A stretch of DNA of 29,034 nt from JBFMGS01 sp040752635. GTDB taxonomy: Bacteria; Bacillota; SHA-98; UBA4971. Positions 1 through 7,383 of this stretch are shown in pieces. Position 1 is the first letter of the stretch; every line of letters begins with the position of its first letter. The notes below the pieces were generated by a model. That model saw nothing but the letters and a program-made list of their open reading frames with translations. It searched no databases and had not been told where the DNA came from. The stretch lies in assembly GCA_040752635.1 (NCBI GenBank), contig JBFMGS010000028.1, forward strand, positions 1 through 29,034, in the 5' to 3' direction. The position numbers were made by a program, and so were the translations under genes.

Positions 1-103
1 CGGACCTGGCCACCTCGATCCCGGCTTCATCGAAGATAACTGCCTTTATGTGCGTTGTGCCGACGTCTATACCGACGGTGCAGAGTTTACGCCTGCGATC
101 CAT
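1..103 (-). CDS. FGGY-family carbohydrate kinase, 5' end only
   Basis: Reading the minus strand from the ATG at 103 gives about 34 codons before the window edge. The peptide contains VGIDVGTTHIKAVIFDEAG, which is the N-terminal phosphate-1 motif (D-x-G-T-T-x-x-K) of the FGGY kinases (xylulokinase, glycerol kinase, gluconokinase and relatives). These enzymes phosphorylate a sugar or polyol with ATP in the cytoplasm. A GAGGAGG ribosome binding site sits 13 bases upstream of the ATG, slightly far but convincing. The gene lies downstream of the TrmB regulator gene on the same strand, so it is probably part of the same sugar-use locus. The substrate cannot be told from this fragment. The family call is direct from the motif; the pathway role is inference. 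Confidence 0.85.
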   Translation of the reverse strand, partial: MDRRRKLCTVGIDVGTTHIKAVIFDEAGIEVARS

Positions 104-357
104 TGTTGTGCCGCAGCCTCCTCGGACGTTTTCTGCATTCGCTTGTTTTCGGGGCCTCCCCGCGACTGTGCAGCCCGGCCTCGAGGTGTCGGGCAGGCCG
201 GGTGGCATAGAGAGCTGGCCACGCCTGCCGGGCCATCGCAGCCCACAACAATCATTCTACCACCGCTCTGAACCGGTTGGGATCGTTCAAGGAGGCCAAC
301 GACTGCACGGTGACCGTAATGTTCGTCTTGGAGCCCGTCATAGCCAAGTGCTCCGTT

Positions 358-524
358 TTATAGGTTCGTGCAGGCTTTCATCTGCGGCACCGAGCGTGCC
401 AGCTTCCCGCAGTGCGGGTCCAGGATCGGTAGCCCCATACCCTCGTAGGTCTTGCGAAACGGAATACTAAGCCTTGGTCCTCTGCATCGTCGTGTCGGAG
501 GTCCCAGATGTATCTCTGGTGCAT
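358..524 (-). pseudogene. Possible frameshifted gene remnant between the kinase and trmB
   Basis: The interval 104-531 has no intact gene. On the minus strand an ATG at 524 opens a frame reading MHQRYIWDLRHDDAEDQG, which looks protein-like. Around 451-465 that quality passes to another frame, which continues with KTYEGMGLPILDPHCGKL and ends at a TAA at 358-360. A single indel would join the two into a peptide of about 50 residues. I do not recognise the family. The rest of the interval (104-357) shows nothing I can support. It could equally be chance coding-like sequence in a GC-rich spacer. Confidence 0.25.
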
Positions 525-531
525 CCCTTGA

Positions 532-1377
532 TCATGGATTGACCTGGGTGGGGAAGTCTTCAGACCTCAACGACAGCTTCGCATGGCAGTCGGTCACGAT
601 ACGCCGGTAGTCTTCGCCCGAGTGAATGTGCTCGCTCAGGTTACCGGCGCTTGCTCTCAACTGCGCAAGGTGAAGGATATCCAGGGCCAGGTGTTCAGCA
701 GCCATTTGGACGATTATCGGGTTTGTCGTGACTATGCCCAGTTTTTCGTTGTTCCTGATATCGCCGATCAGGACTGTTCTCCCATCCGCTACGACGACTA
801 TCCGCCTGTTGACCCACACATTCCGTACGATCACTTCATCGAGGCCATACTCGTGGATCGTCCCCACTCTGAACGGCACCTTGCTGTGGCAGAATATGAC
901 TATCTTCTTCCCCGCCTTTTCCGCCGCTTCCAACTCGTCTTTGAGAGGCAGGCAATCGCTTCCCCATATCGATAGGGCTATCTCTGCGTTGGCGTCTCTA
1001 ATCAACTGCCGTGCCTTTCGAATGGTATCCTCATACCCGGATATGCCCAGGATGTAACTGTCCTGGTCCACCCCGGTGGAGATATGGCGGAGATGCTTTT
1101 CCAGGTTCTCCAGGTTGGCTGAACACCGTTCCTTGTAGCGGTTAAGCAATTGCTCGGGAGGTAAAGGCGCGTACGAGATAGGCTCGGAGTCCACCTGAAG
1201 GATGTACCCCTTCTCAACAAGCCTGTCGAGGACTCCGTACACGACCGACCGCGTGATTCCCGAACGTTTGCTGATCTCATACCCGTTTGCAGGGCTCTTT
1301 CGGAGCAAGGCCTGATACGCTTTGGCTTCATTCAACGACAGTCCCATATCCTGCAAAGCTTCTACCAATCCCGGCAC
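532..1377 (-). CDS. TrmB-family sugar-responsive transcriptional regulator
   Basis: The 281-residue product starts at a GTG preceded by a GGGAGG site 7 bases upstream. Residues 1-75 form the winged-helix domain typical of TrmB proteins (LSLNEAKAYQALL, then a recognition segment ITRSVVYGVLDRL). Residues 80-100 look like a short coiled-coil linker. Residues 105-250 match the phospholipase-D-like effector-binding domain of the family, with the strand-rich stretch ending in VVVADGRTVLIGD. TrmB proteins sense sugars or sugar phosphates and regulate sugar ABC transporters and glycolytic genes. Here the gene sits beside a sugar ABC operon, an amidohydrolase and an FGGY kinase. It has its own promoter and a candidate operator at 1415-1438 that recurs at the transporter operon, so autoregulation is likely. 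Activator or repressor cannot be decided from sequence. Confidence 0.9.
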   Translation of the reverse strand: MPGLVEALQDMGLSLNEAKAYQALLRKSPANGYEISKRSGITRSVVYGVLDRLVEKGYILQVDSEPISYAPLPPEQLLNRYKERCSANLENLEKHLRHISTGVDQDSYILGISGYEDTIRKARQLIRDANAEIALSIWGSDCLPLKDELEAAEKAGKKIVIFCHSKVPFRVGTIHEYGLDEVIVRNVWVNRRIVVVADGRTVLIGDIRNNEKLGIVTTNPIIVQMAAEHLALDILHLAQLRASAGNLSEHIHSGEDYRRIVTDCHAKLSLRSEDFPTQVNP

Positions 1378-1414
1378 GAGCTGCCCTCCCTTTCAGAGGA
1401 AGAACCAAGCAGAA

Positions 1415-1438
1415 TAGTAGTGATCAGTTTCACGACCA
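1415..1438 (-). promoter_or_regulatory. Candidate TrmB operator upstream of trmB
   Basis: The plus strand reads TAGTAGT, ten bases, ACGACCA. This is an imperfect 7-10-7 dyad (5 of 7 positions pair) two bases downstream of the trmB -10 box. It has the same geometry and near-identical half-sites as the dyad at 2488-2511. The two sites share the 11-mer ATCACTACTAT, read in the direction of transcription. Operator identity is inferred from recurrence and placement. Confidence 0.6.
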
Positions 1439-1439
1439 T

Positions 1440-1467
1440 TCTATACGTGCGCCAGATCCCATGTCAA
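1440..1467 (-). promoter_or_regulatory. Promoter of trmB
   Basis: On the minus strand a perfect TTGACA (-35, bases 1462-1467) is followed after 16 bases by TATAGA (-10, bases 1440-1445). Transcription would start near 1433, giving an untranslated leader of about 55 bases before the GTG at 1377. The candidate TrmB dyad overlaps the start region. Confidence 0.7.
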
Positions 1468-1517
1468 GCGAGGGCCACGCCCGTGCAACGGACGCTATCC
1501 CCCGCGCGCCGGGGGGC

Positions 1518-1557
1518 GGCCGAGCCGGGCACCCGACGCCGGTGCCCGAGGTCGGCC
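1518..1557 (-). terminator. Strong GC hairpin between the amidohydrolase and trmB genes
   Basis: An outer stem GGCCGA/TCGGCC and an inner 8-bp stem CGGGCACC/GGTGCCCG close a 7-base loop. It lies about 20 bases past the amidohydrolase stop codon, where a terminator would be expected. There is no U-tract on either strand, so it is not a standard intrinsic terminator. It may act as a 3'-end stabiliser or a Rho-independent site of low efficiency. Confidence 0.45.
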
Positions 1558-1577
1558 TATCGATATCTGGAGTAGCT

Positions 1578-2324
1578 CTAGAATCCGTGGAAGAGGCGCG
1601 CGGCGTTCTCATAGAATATGTTTGAGCTGTCCCGCGGAGACAGCGTAATCTCCAGGAACCCTCTCACTTTGTCCATCTTGTAGTGCCCCGGGCCGCCGAG
1701 GGGCGCGTCAGTGCCGTATAATACCTTTGACGACCCAACCCTACGGATGGCTTCGGCGACGCTATCGGGTGTCGCCCAGCTCGTATCGAGATAGACGTTG
1801 GTATACCTCTCCGCAACGGCTATTGCTTCTTCCGCCGGCCCGCCAAGGTTCATATGAGCGAGGATCAGCTTCAGGCTCGGGAACCTCGCCGCCACGGAGC
1901 TGAACAGAGAAGCGCCTGAGAACCGGTCAGATGCACAGTGAAACAGCGCCGGCGCCGACCGGGCCTGGCATAGCTCGAGATACGGATCAAGCACGTTCGA
2001 GTCTGCCGGGTACCGCCCTGCGGTAGGATGAAACTTGAGGCCCCGGAAGCCCAGGTCAAGCAGGCGTTCCACCTCGGAGGGCTCAACGAGCCCCGGGGTC
2101 ACCCAGGCTATCGGTATCAGCTTCTTGAACGTCTTCGACCAGGATGCAAGCCTCCGGTTGGCCCTCACCGGATCGAGTATCCCCTCGAGATTCGACGTGA
2201 AAGCGAGGTCGATGGACGACCCTTCCATGCAGGTAACGAGTTCCTCGGGGCTGTAAAACATGCTCTTGCCGCAAATGGGGTCGTAGAACCTACCTACGTG
2301 GGCGTGAGAGTCGCATATCCTCAT
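1578..2324 (-). CDS. Amidohydrolase-2 family metal-dependent hydrolase
   Basis: The 248-residue product begins at an ATG with GAGGT 11 bases upstream. It shows the amidohydrolase superfamily TIM-barrel metal ligands in order: D5-S-H7-A-H9 at the end of strand 1, LKFHP (K97, H99), FHCAS (H129), LILAHMN (H157) and LYGTDAPLG (D206). It ends with NAARLF, the usual C-terminal signature of PF04909 proteins. Members hydrolyse lactones or amides, or decarboxylate aromatic and sugar-like acids, in the cytoplasm. It is a little shorter than the usual 270-300 residues but has no visible lesion. It is divergent to the transporter operon and upstream of trmB. In a sugar locus a lactonase or dehydratase-like role is plausible, but no substrate is assignable. 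Confidence 0.85.
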   Translation of the reverse strand: MRICDSHAHVGRFYDPICGKSMFYSPEELVTCMEGSSIDLAFTSNLEGILDPVRANRRLASWSKTFKKLIPIAWVTPGLVEPSEVERLLDLGFRGLKFHPTAGRYPADSNVLDPYLELCQARSAPALFHCASDRFSGASLFSSVAARFPSLKLILAHMNLGGPAEEAIAVAERYTNVYLDTSWATPDSVAEAIRRVGSSKVLYGTDAPLGGPGHYKMDKVRGFLEITLSPRDSSNIFYENAARLFHGF

Positions 2325-2459
2325 TATTCACTCTGACCTCTTCCCCAGGTTAATGTAAAGGGCGAGCCATTCGATGTTCGCCGGGCGGGTGCCCCCGCAC
2401 AACTTCTCTCGCACAGGTTTTCGCTGACACTTGGTGTACTCCTTTGCTGGGGCCTCTAC

Positions 2460-2488
2460 TTGACACAGGAAAAGGAGTGCACTAATAT
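2460..2488 (+). promoter_or_regulatory. Near-consensus sigma-A promoter of the plus-strand sugar operon
   Basis: TTGACA at 2460-2465, a 17-base spacer and TAATAT at 2483-2488 make an almost ideal promoter. Transcription would start near 2495 and run into the URO-D gene at 2662, leaving a leader of about 165 bases. This promoter and its operator are the only clear signals in the 337-base divergent spacer 2325-2661. No convincing minus-strand promoter for the amidohydrolase was seen. Confidence 0.8.
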
Positions 2489-2511
2489 AGTAGTTGGTAG
2501 TATCACTACTA
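2488..2511 (+). promoter_or_regulatory. Perfect 24-bp dyad, candidate TrmB operator of the transporter operon
   Basis: TAGTAGT (2488-2494), ten bases, ACTACTA (2505-2511) is a perfect inverted repeat. It starts at the last base of the -10 box and covers the predicted start site. A binding protein here would block RNA polymerase, which fits repression. The same 7-10-7 layout occurs at the trmB promoter, so TrmB is the likely ligand-controlled binder. Confidence 0.65.
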
Positions 2512-2661
2512 TCTTCCGCGATTCCCAGTGATGTCACACATCAAGGCCCGGCATAAGGGCGGCCCGGGTTCACACTGGTTGACGATGGGTGCACCGGCGA
2601 CTTCTGCCGTGCGGTCTACTTCTGGCGTGCAGTCTCGGGAATTCGCGTTTGAGGTGGTCGC

Positions 2662-3756
2662 GTGTTCAAGGACATAACTTACTACAAACCCGACCTGGAA
2701 GCGTGTATCGATAGAGTCCGGCGATTCTTCGAGGCCGCCCCGGGAGCGCCGAGTGCGCTGCTTTATACCTTCCCGTCAGTCATGACCCTCCAGGGTCCCA
2801 GGCTGAACGAGTATGACTTTGAAACTGAGCTACACCGCTATCTCGACGATTACCTTTCATTTCAAGCACAATTGATGGAGATAAGAAGGGGCCTTGAAGA
2901 CGACTGGGTGCCTTCTGTAGGTCCGTACCTTGGGATCGGAGAATACAGCGCATTCGTTGCAGGTGACATCGAATTCGGTCCTGACACCAGTTGGACGAAG
3001 CCGGTCCTCACCGACAAGTCTCGTATGCGCGACCTACGCCTGGACCCGTCGAACCGCTGGTTCGTAAGGCTGAACCGGGCCACCCGGTATATCGTCGAGA
3101 GAATCTCGCCGTCGAGGATCCCGTTCGGGAGAGGGTATTATTCTCCGCTTGACCTTGCCTGGGCTCTCCGAGGAGAGGACATCTATACGGATTTTTACGA
3201 GGACCCACCATGGGTGCATGAACTCCTCAAGTTCTGTACATCGGCAACGGTATGGTTTGCCTCGGCGCAGAACAAGGTGATGTTTACGTCGGATCTGGTA
3301 CACAGCCTTTCCGCTTGGCATTGCGCTCCAGACAGGCTCGCGGTATCGGAAGATATCTCGAGCCTGTGTTCGGCGGCGCACTACCGAGAGTTTGGAGCCC
3401 CGTATACTCGAGAGGCGTTCCGTGCGTTCGGCATGGGCGATATACACTGCCATTCCGCAGGGCCTCACGTGATCCCGGAGTTTCTCAAGCTCGAGCGGGT
3501 GCGGCAGGTTCAGATAGTTGCGGACCCGAACCAGACGCGGCCGGTGAAGATCCTCGAGGCCCTGATTTCAAATCACCCGGAGGTCGTCTCCCGGGTCGCG
3601 AACTGCCCGGTGATAGCTGTGGATGCCTCCCCCGATGAAGTTGAAGACTATTTTGAACTCTCAAAGTCAGCGAGAATCGTGTTCTCCGTAGTGACGGATA
3701 ATGCAGCCGAGGCCAGGGAGGCAGTGTTGATGTTCAGGGCGAAGCAGCGGGCATAA
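2662..3756 (+). CDS. Uroporphyrinogen-decarboxylase-superfamily protein, first paralogue
   Basis: The 364-residue protein starts at a GTG with GAGGTG five bases upstream. The overall pattern is that of the URO-D/MtaA/CmuA barrel family: a region reading DLAWALRGEDIYTDFYEDP followed by VHELLKFC, then SEDISSLCSAAHYREF, then MGDIHCHSAG, then a late VADPN. Family members include heme-pathway decarboxylases and zinc-dependent, corrinoid-linked methyltransferases. The zinc motif H-x-C of the methyltransferases reads H262-C-H264 here, so the usual cysteine is replaced. It heads the TrmB-controlled operon, 82 bases before the MalF-like gene. Co-transcription with sugar uptake suggests it acts on an imported glycoside or derivative, but no reaction can be named. 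True heme synthesis is unlikely in this context. Confidence 0.75.
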   Translation: MFKDITYYKPDLEACIDRVRRFFEAAPGAPSALLYTFPSVMTLQGPRLNEYDFETELHRYLDDYLSFQAQLMEIRRGLEDDWVPSVGPYLGIGEYSAFVAGDIEFGPDTSWTKPVLTDKSRMRDLRLDPSNRWFVRLNRATRYIVERISPSRIPFGRGYYSPLDLAWALRGEDIYTDFYEDPPWVHELLKFCTSATVWFASAQNKVMFTSDLVHSLSAWHCAPDRLAVSEDISSLCSAAHYREFGAPYTREAFRAFGMGDIHCHSAGPHVIPEFLKLERVRQVQIVADPNQTRPVKILEALISNHPEVVSRVANCPVIAVDASPDEVEDYFELSKSARIVFSVVTDNAAEAREAVLMFRAKQRA

Positions 3757-3838
3757 AGGAACCCGGTCGTAAGCTGCCGTCGTAAGCGCCTTGATCCCCG
3801 GGTTTTCGAGTTTGGCGGAGGCGGAGGCTCTCAAGGTT

Positions 3839-5134
3839 ATGAAGGTCCAGACTCCGAGCGCGATAGTGGCCGGCTTTCTCTCGGGTCTCGTCGCCGGAGC
3901 CGGTCAAGCTTATAACGGTCAAACGCGAAAGGCGCTGGCCTTCTGCCTAGTCCAGATGGCCTTCATGTGTCTGCTGCTTACGGTCCTCAAGGACCCCCTC
4001 TACGGCCTCGTCACTTTGGAGCCAGCAGGCGGGTTGCAGGATTCAAGGCATATCCTTCTGGCAGGGATACTGGCTGCATTTGCCCTTCTTGCTTATTGTG
4101 TGTTTCATGTTGCCAACGTCGCTGACGCCGTCAGGACGGCGATTTCCGCCCGTAAGACCGCTTGTCTCAGGGAAGAGGCCCACCGCGTGAAACACGGCTA
4201 TTTCAAGGTGTTGAAGGCTGTGTCACCCTATCTCTACATATCGCCCTCAGCCTTGATGGCGGTTTTCGTGATACTGGTGCCGCTTGCATTCGGCATAGCT
4301 CTTGCTTTCACAAACTACAATTTGTACCACTGTCCGCCTGCGGGTCGGTTCCGCTGGGTGGGCCTGAGAAACTTCGCCAGAATACTCGAGCCATCGTCCA
4401 CCTGGAGAGGTGAACTTCACAGGGTGCTATCCTGGAATATAATATGGGCTGCGGTCGGGACGGTGCTGGCGTTCGTCGTTGGGCTGACCCTGGCGCTGAT
4501 CCTTCAAAACCCCCGCCTGCGCTTCCGTAGAGTGTTCAGGGCTGTGCTCATGATCCCCTGGGCCGTGCCTTCAACCGTATCCATCATGACTTTCTCCGGT
4601 CTCTTCAACACGACCTTCGGGCCGGTTAACCATATGCTCGCGTCCCTGGGCCTTCGGGCCATACCGTGGTTCCAGGATCCCTTCTGGGCAAAGGTAAGCG
4701 TCGTGCTCACCCACGTTTGGATCGCGTTCCCGTTCAACATGGCTGTCGTCTCTGCAGCCCTCCAGAGCATACCATTGGAAGTGTACGAGGCTGCGAGGGT
4801 TGATGGGGCGTCGAGGTGGGACTGTTTTGCCACAATCACATTCCCCTTGCTCATGTCGGTGATAGCGCCGATTGCGGTTTTGATGTTTGCAGGCAACTTC
4901 AACAACTTCAGCATTATCTACCTGTTGACCGGCGGGGGGCCTGCCGTGGCCGGCAGCAAAGGGGCTGGAGCGACCGACATCCTCATGACCTGGGTTTACA
5001 ACCTGGGATTCCAGCAACTTCAGTGGGCTTACGCTTCCGCGCTTGCGATGATCGTCTTCACCATTGTCGTTGTGCTGAGCATTGTGAACTTCAGACTCTC
5101 GGGCGTATTCAGGCAGTTAAGCCAGGAGGAATAG
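3839..5134 (+). CDS. Carbohydrate ABC transporter permease, MalF type
   Basis: With the ATG at 3839 the protein has 431 residues. A TTG at 3791 would add 16, but that start lacks a ribosome binding site, while GGAGG lies 11 bases before the ATG. The first 50 residues contain GAGQAYNGQ, the TM2-like motif seen at the N terminus of some MalF proteins. Next come the conserved permease core and the EAA coupling loop near residues 314-337 (EVYEAARVDGASRWDCF), which docks on the transporter ATPase. A segment reading LTGGGPA precedes the last helices. It forms the inner-membrane channel with the MalG-like protein just downstream (3-base gap) and receives sugar from the binding protein at 6145. It lacks the long periplasmic P2 loop of the second MalF in this window. 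Confidence 0.9.
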   Translation: MKVQTPSAIVAGFLSGLVAGAGQAYNGQTRKALAFCLVQMAFMCLLLTVLKDPLYGLVTLEPAGGLQDSRHILLAGILAAFALLAYCVFHVANVADAVRTAISARKTACLREEAHRVKHGYFKVLKAVSPYLYISPSALMAVFVILVPLAFGIALAFTNYNLYHCPPAGRFRWVGLRNFARILEPSSTWRGELHRVLSWNIIWAAVGTVLAFVVGLTLALILQNPRLRFRRVFRAVLMIPWAVPSTVSIMTFSGLFNTTFGPVNHMLASLGLRAIPWFQDPFWAKVSVVLTHVWIAFPFNMAVVSAALQSIPLEVYEAARVDGASRWDCFATITFPLLMSVIAPIAVLMFAGNFNNFSIIYLLTGGGPAVAGSKGAGATDILMTWVYNLGFQQLQWAYASALAMIVFTIVVVLSIVNFRLSGVFRQLSQEE

Positions 5135-5137
5135 CAG

Positions 5138-6016
5138 GTGAGGGGACGAGCGCAAGCGACAATCGCACGCTACCGGGGTAGGGGCTACCTGGGACACAAA
5201 CTGGAGATGGTCGCCGCTTACGGGCTGCTTCTCATGGCATGCATGGCGGTCCTCTACCCTGTCTTGTGGATCGTGTCGTGTTCCCTCAAGGCCACTGCGG
5301 GGCTTGTCGGCTCCAGCCTCATACCGTCCGAGATCACTTTGGAGAACTATCGGCGGATCTTCACAGATAACAATATCAACTTCCCGCTGTGGTTTTTCAA
5401 TACCACGAAGGTCTCATCGCTCAGCTCGCTAGGCGCGCTTGCCCTGACAACCCCGGCTGCGTACGCCTTCTCGCGGATGAGGTTCGCCGGGAGACGATAC
5501 TGGCTGATGTGCTTTCTCGTCGCGCAGATGTTCCCCAGTTTCATGGCCATAGTGGCGCTGTACACGCTTTTGGGCTGGTCCGGCCTGATCGATACACACC
5601 TCGGGCTTATAGGAGTATACGCTGGAGGCAGCATACCGTTTTCTGTGTGGCTTTTAAAAGGCTACTTTGATTCTGTTCCTAGGGACATAGAGGAATCGGC
5701 GTTGATAGACGGGGCCACGAAGTTCCAGGCGTTCAGAAGGATCCTCTTGCCGCTGGCCAGGCCGATTTTATATGTCGTCGGGCTCATCAATTTCATAGGG
5801 CCATATGCAGAGTACCTGGTAGCCCAGGTTGTCGTGACCTCAAGCCGTAAATGGACCCTCGCGATAGGCATGAGAAGTCTGACCGTATCGCAGTTTGCAA
5901 CCACGTGGCCGCTTTTTTCTGCTGTCTCCGTTCTTACGGCGGTGCCAATAATCGTGATCTTCCTCAGCGCAGAGAAGTATATAGTGTCCGGACTGACCCG
6001 AGGAGCCCTGAAATGA
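5138..6016 (+). CDS. Carbohydrate ABC transporter permease, MalG type
   Basis: The 292-residue protein starts at a GTG three bases after the MalF stop, with AGGAGG 9 bases upstream, so translation is coupled. It has the six-helix MalG layout: an N-terminal helix around AYGLLLMACMAVLYP, a periplasmic stretch with LIPSEITLENYRRIF, and the EAA loop near residues 183-206 (DIEESALIDGATKFQAF). It ends with GLTRGALK, the usual MalG tail that contacts the ATPase. It pairs with the MalF-like subunit. An ATPase gene would often come next, and none does. The stop codon overlaps an ATG that opens a short frame (see 6013-6144). Confidence 0.92.
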   Translation: MRGRAQATIARYRGRGYLGHKLEMVAAYGLLLMACMAVLYPVLWIVSCSLKATAGLVGSSLIPSEITLENYRRIFTDNNINFPLWFFNTTKVSSLSSLGALALTTPAAYAFSRMRFAGRRYWLMCFLVAQMFPSFMAIVALYTLLGWSGLIDTHLGLIGVYAGGSIPFSVWLLKGYFDSVPRDIEESALIDGATKFQAFRRILLPLARPILYVVGLINFIGPYAEYLVAQVVVTSSRKWTLAIGMRSLTVSQFATTWPLFSAVSVLTAVPIIVIFLSAEKYIVSGLTRGALK

Positions 6017-6144
6017 TGCAAGCACTGGAGGTGAGAGGCCTCGCAAAACGGCGCGCATTGAATCGGATTTGCAGTCGAATCTGTGCGGCGGGGGAACGTA
6101 GTGGGAAAACGTATTTGAGAACGCATATGAGGAGGAATGCCAAC
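6013..6144 (+). pseudogene. Possible vestige of an ABC ATPase gene
   Basis: The stop of the MalG-like gene overlaps an ATG (AATGATG), a typical coupled start, but the frame has no independent end: it runs open into the binding-protein gene. Its first codons read ALEVRGLAKR, the classic first strand of an ABC ATPase. They are followed by ALNRICSRICAAGE (resembling the second strand up to the GE before Walker A) and SGKTYLR (resembling the end of Walker A), with the expected spacers missing. The true binding-protein start at 6145 has its own ribosome binding site, so this stretch is probably not translated usefully. Chance resemblance is possible. Confidence 0.3.
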
Positions 6145-7368
6145 ATGTTGACGTGGGCGAGTCGTCTGAAACGTACTGCTCTTGTCGCGGGAACGTGCGC
6201 ACTTTTTCTTTGCCTCGTGGGCGTCCCGGCAGTTGCCGTTGCCGATCCTCTCGTCGTCTGGTGCGAGCCGCACAAAGTCCAGACGACAGAGGAACTTGCG
6301 AAACAATGGGCCAAGGACACGGGCATACCAGTGAAGGTGGAGCCCGTGTCTGTGCTCGAGACAGCCAATAAGGTCCAGCTTTCGGGTCCCCTGGGCAAAG
6401 GGCCTGACGTATTCTGTTGTCTGAGTGGACAGTTGGGGATGCTTGTGACTACGGCGACCGTAGCCCCCATTGACCGCTCATCGCTCGACCTGTCCAACTT
6501 CATGCCGGTGGCACTCGAGGCCGCAACTCATGGAGGAAAACTCTACGGCATCCCGTATGATGTTTCCACGGTAGCGCTCATTTACAACAAGGATCTGATG
6601 CCGGAGCCGCCCGCCACCATGAACGACCTCATAGGCAAATCCAGGGAGCTCCGCAAGAAAGGCCTTTTTGGGGTCCTCTGGCCGCTCGAGAACTTCTATT
6701 ACACATATGCGCTTATGAAGGGTTATGGCGGTTATGTCTTTGGATGGACGGGGTCTGCGTGGGATCCTAAAGATATCGGCCTTGCCAACGCCGGCTCGGT
6801 AAAGGCAATTAAGCTGGTGAAGACCCTCAGGGACGAAGGTCTTATCCCCGTCGGATCGGATCACGTGGTAGCACTCGCCAAGTTTACCGAGGGTAAGGCT
6901 GCTGCCATCATAGACGGGTCGTGGTCGCTCGCAAACATCAAGCAAGCCGGAATAAAGTACGGAGTTGCTCCCATCCCCAGGCTGGACAATGGCAAGTACC
7001 CGGCGCCTTTCGTCAGCCTCAAGTGGTGGCATGTAAGCTCCTACAGTAAAAGGAAGGGCGACGCAGTCAGGTTCATATCCTACATAACTTCCAAGGACGC
7101 TATGTACAAGTCCTTCAAGAATGCTGAAGGCATTCCACCGCGTAACGATGTTCTCAATATCCCGGACGTCAAGGCCAGCGCGGAGGTTGCAGGATTCGGG
7201 GCTCAGGCGGATCTCGGGTCGGTGCTGTCCGACATTCCCGAGATGAACCCTGTGTGGGTTCCCATGAACAACGCGATCGAGATCGCGCTGCGGGGCGAGA
7301 AGACCGTAGAAGGTGCGCTTTCCGATGCTGTCTCCCTCATAAAACAGAGCATTGCAGAGCTCAAGTAA
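6145..7368 (+). CDS. Extracellular sugar-binding protein of the TrmB-linked ABC transporter
   Basis: The ATG at 6145 has GAGGAGG 9 bases upstream and begins a signal peptide (positive residues, then ALVAGTCALFLCLVG, with cleavage likely after AVA). The ORF extends 98 codons further upstream but those are not part of the gene. The mature 380-odd residues follow the MalE-type family-1 binding-protein plan: VVWCEPHK strand, KGPDVFCC, GGKLYGIPYDV with ALIYNKDLM, a KGYGGYVFG segment and IDGSWSLANI near the hinge. There is no lipobox. The protein is secreted or tethered outside and delivers an oligosaccharide to the MalF/MalG-like permeases encoded just upstream. It is only distantly similar to the MalE at 13485-14687, so the ligand probably differs from maltodextrin. 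Confidence 0.92.
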   Translation: MLTWASRLKRTALVAGTCALFLCLVGVPAVAVADPLVVWCEPHKVQTTEELAKQWAKDTGIPVKVEPVSVLETANKVQLSGPLGKGPDVFCCLSGQLGMLVTTATVAPIDRSSLDLSNFMPVALEAATHGGKLYGIPYDVSTVALIYNKDLMPEPPATMNDLIGKSRELRKKGLFGVLWPLENFYYTYALMKGYGGYVFGWTGSAWDPKDIGLANAGSVKAIKLVKTLRDEGLIPVGSDHVVALAKFTEGKAAAIIDGSWSLANIKQAGIKYGVAPIPRLDNGKYPAPFVSLKWWHVSSYSKRKGDAVRFISYITSKDAMYKSFKNAEGIPPRNDVLNIPDVKASAEVAGFGAQADLGSVLSDIPEMNPVWVPMNNAIEIALRGEKTVEGALSDAVSLIKQSIAELK

Positions 7369-7383
7369 AGTTGTCGGAGCGGC

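Noticed and set aside
48..470. 140-residue plus-strand open frame at the left end
   Set aside because: It lies antisense to the FGGY kinase start and the spacer, its translation is rich in Arg/Pro/Ser without any motif, and it has no ribosome binding site.
2328..2537. 69-residue minus-strand frame ending just before the amidohydrolase gene
   Set aside because: It overlaps the strong divergent promoter and dyad, lacks a ribosome binding site and matches no family; the ending NIEWLALYINLGKRSE looks faintly protein-like, but that is not enough.
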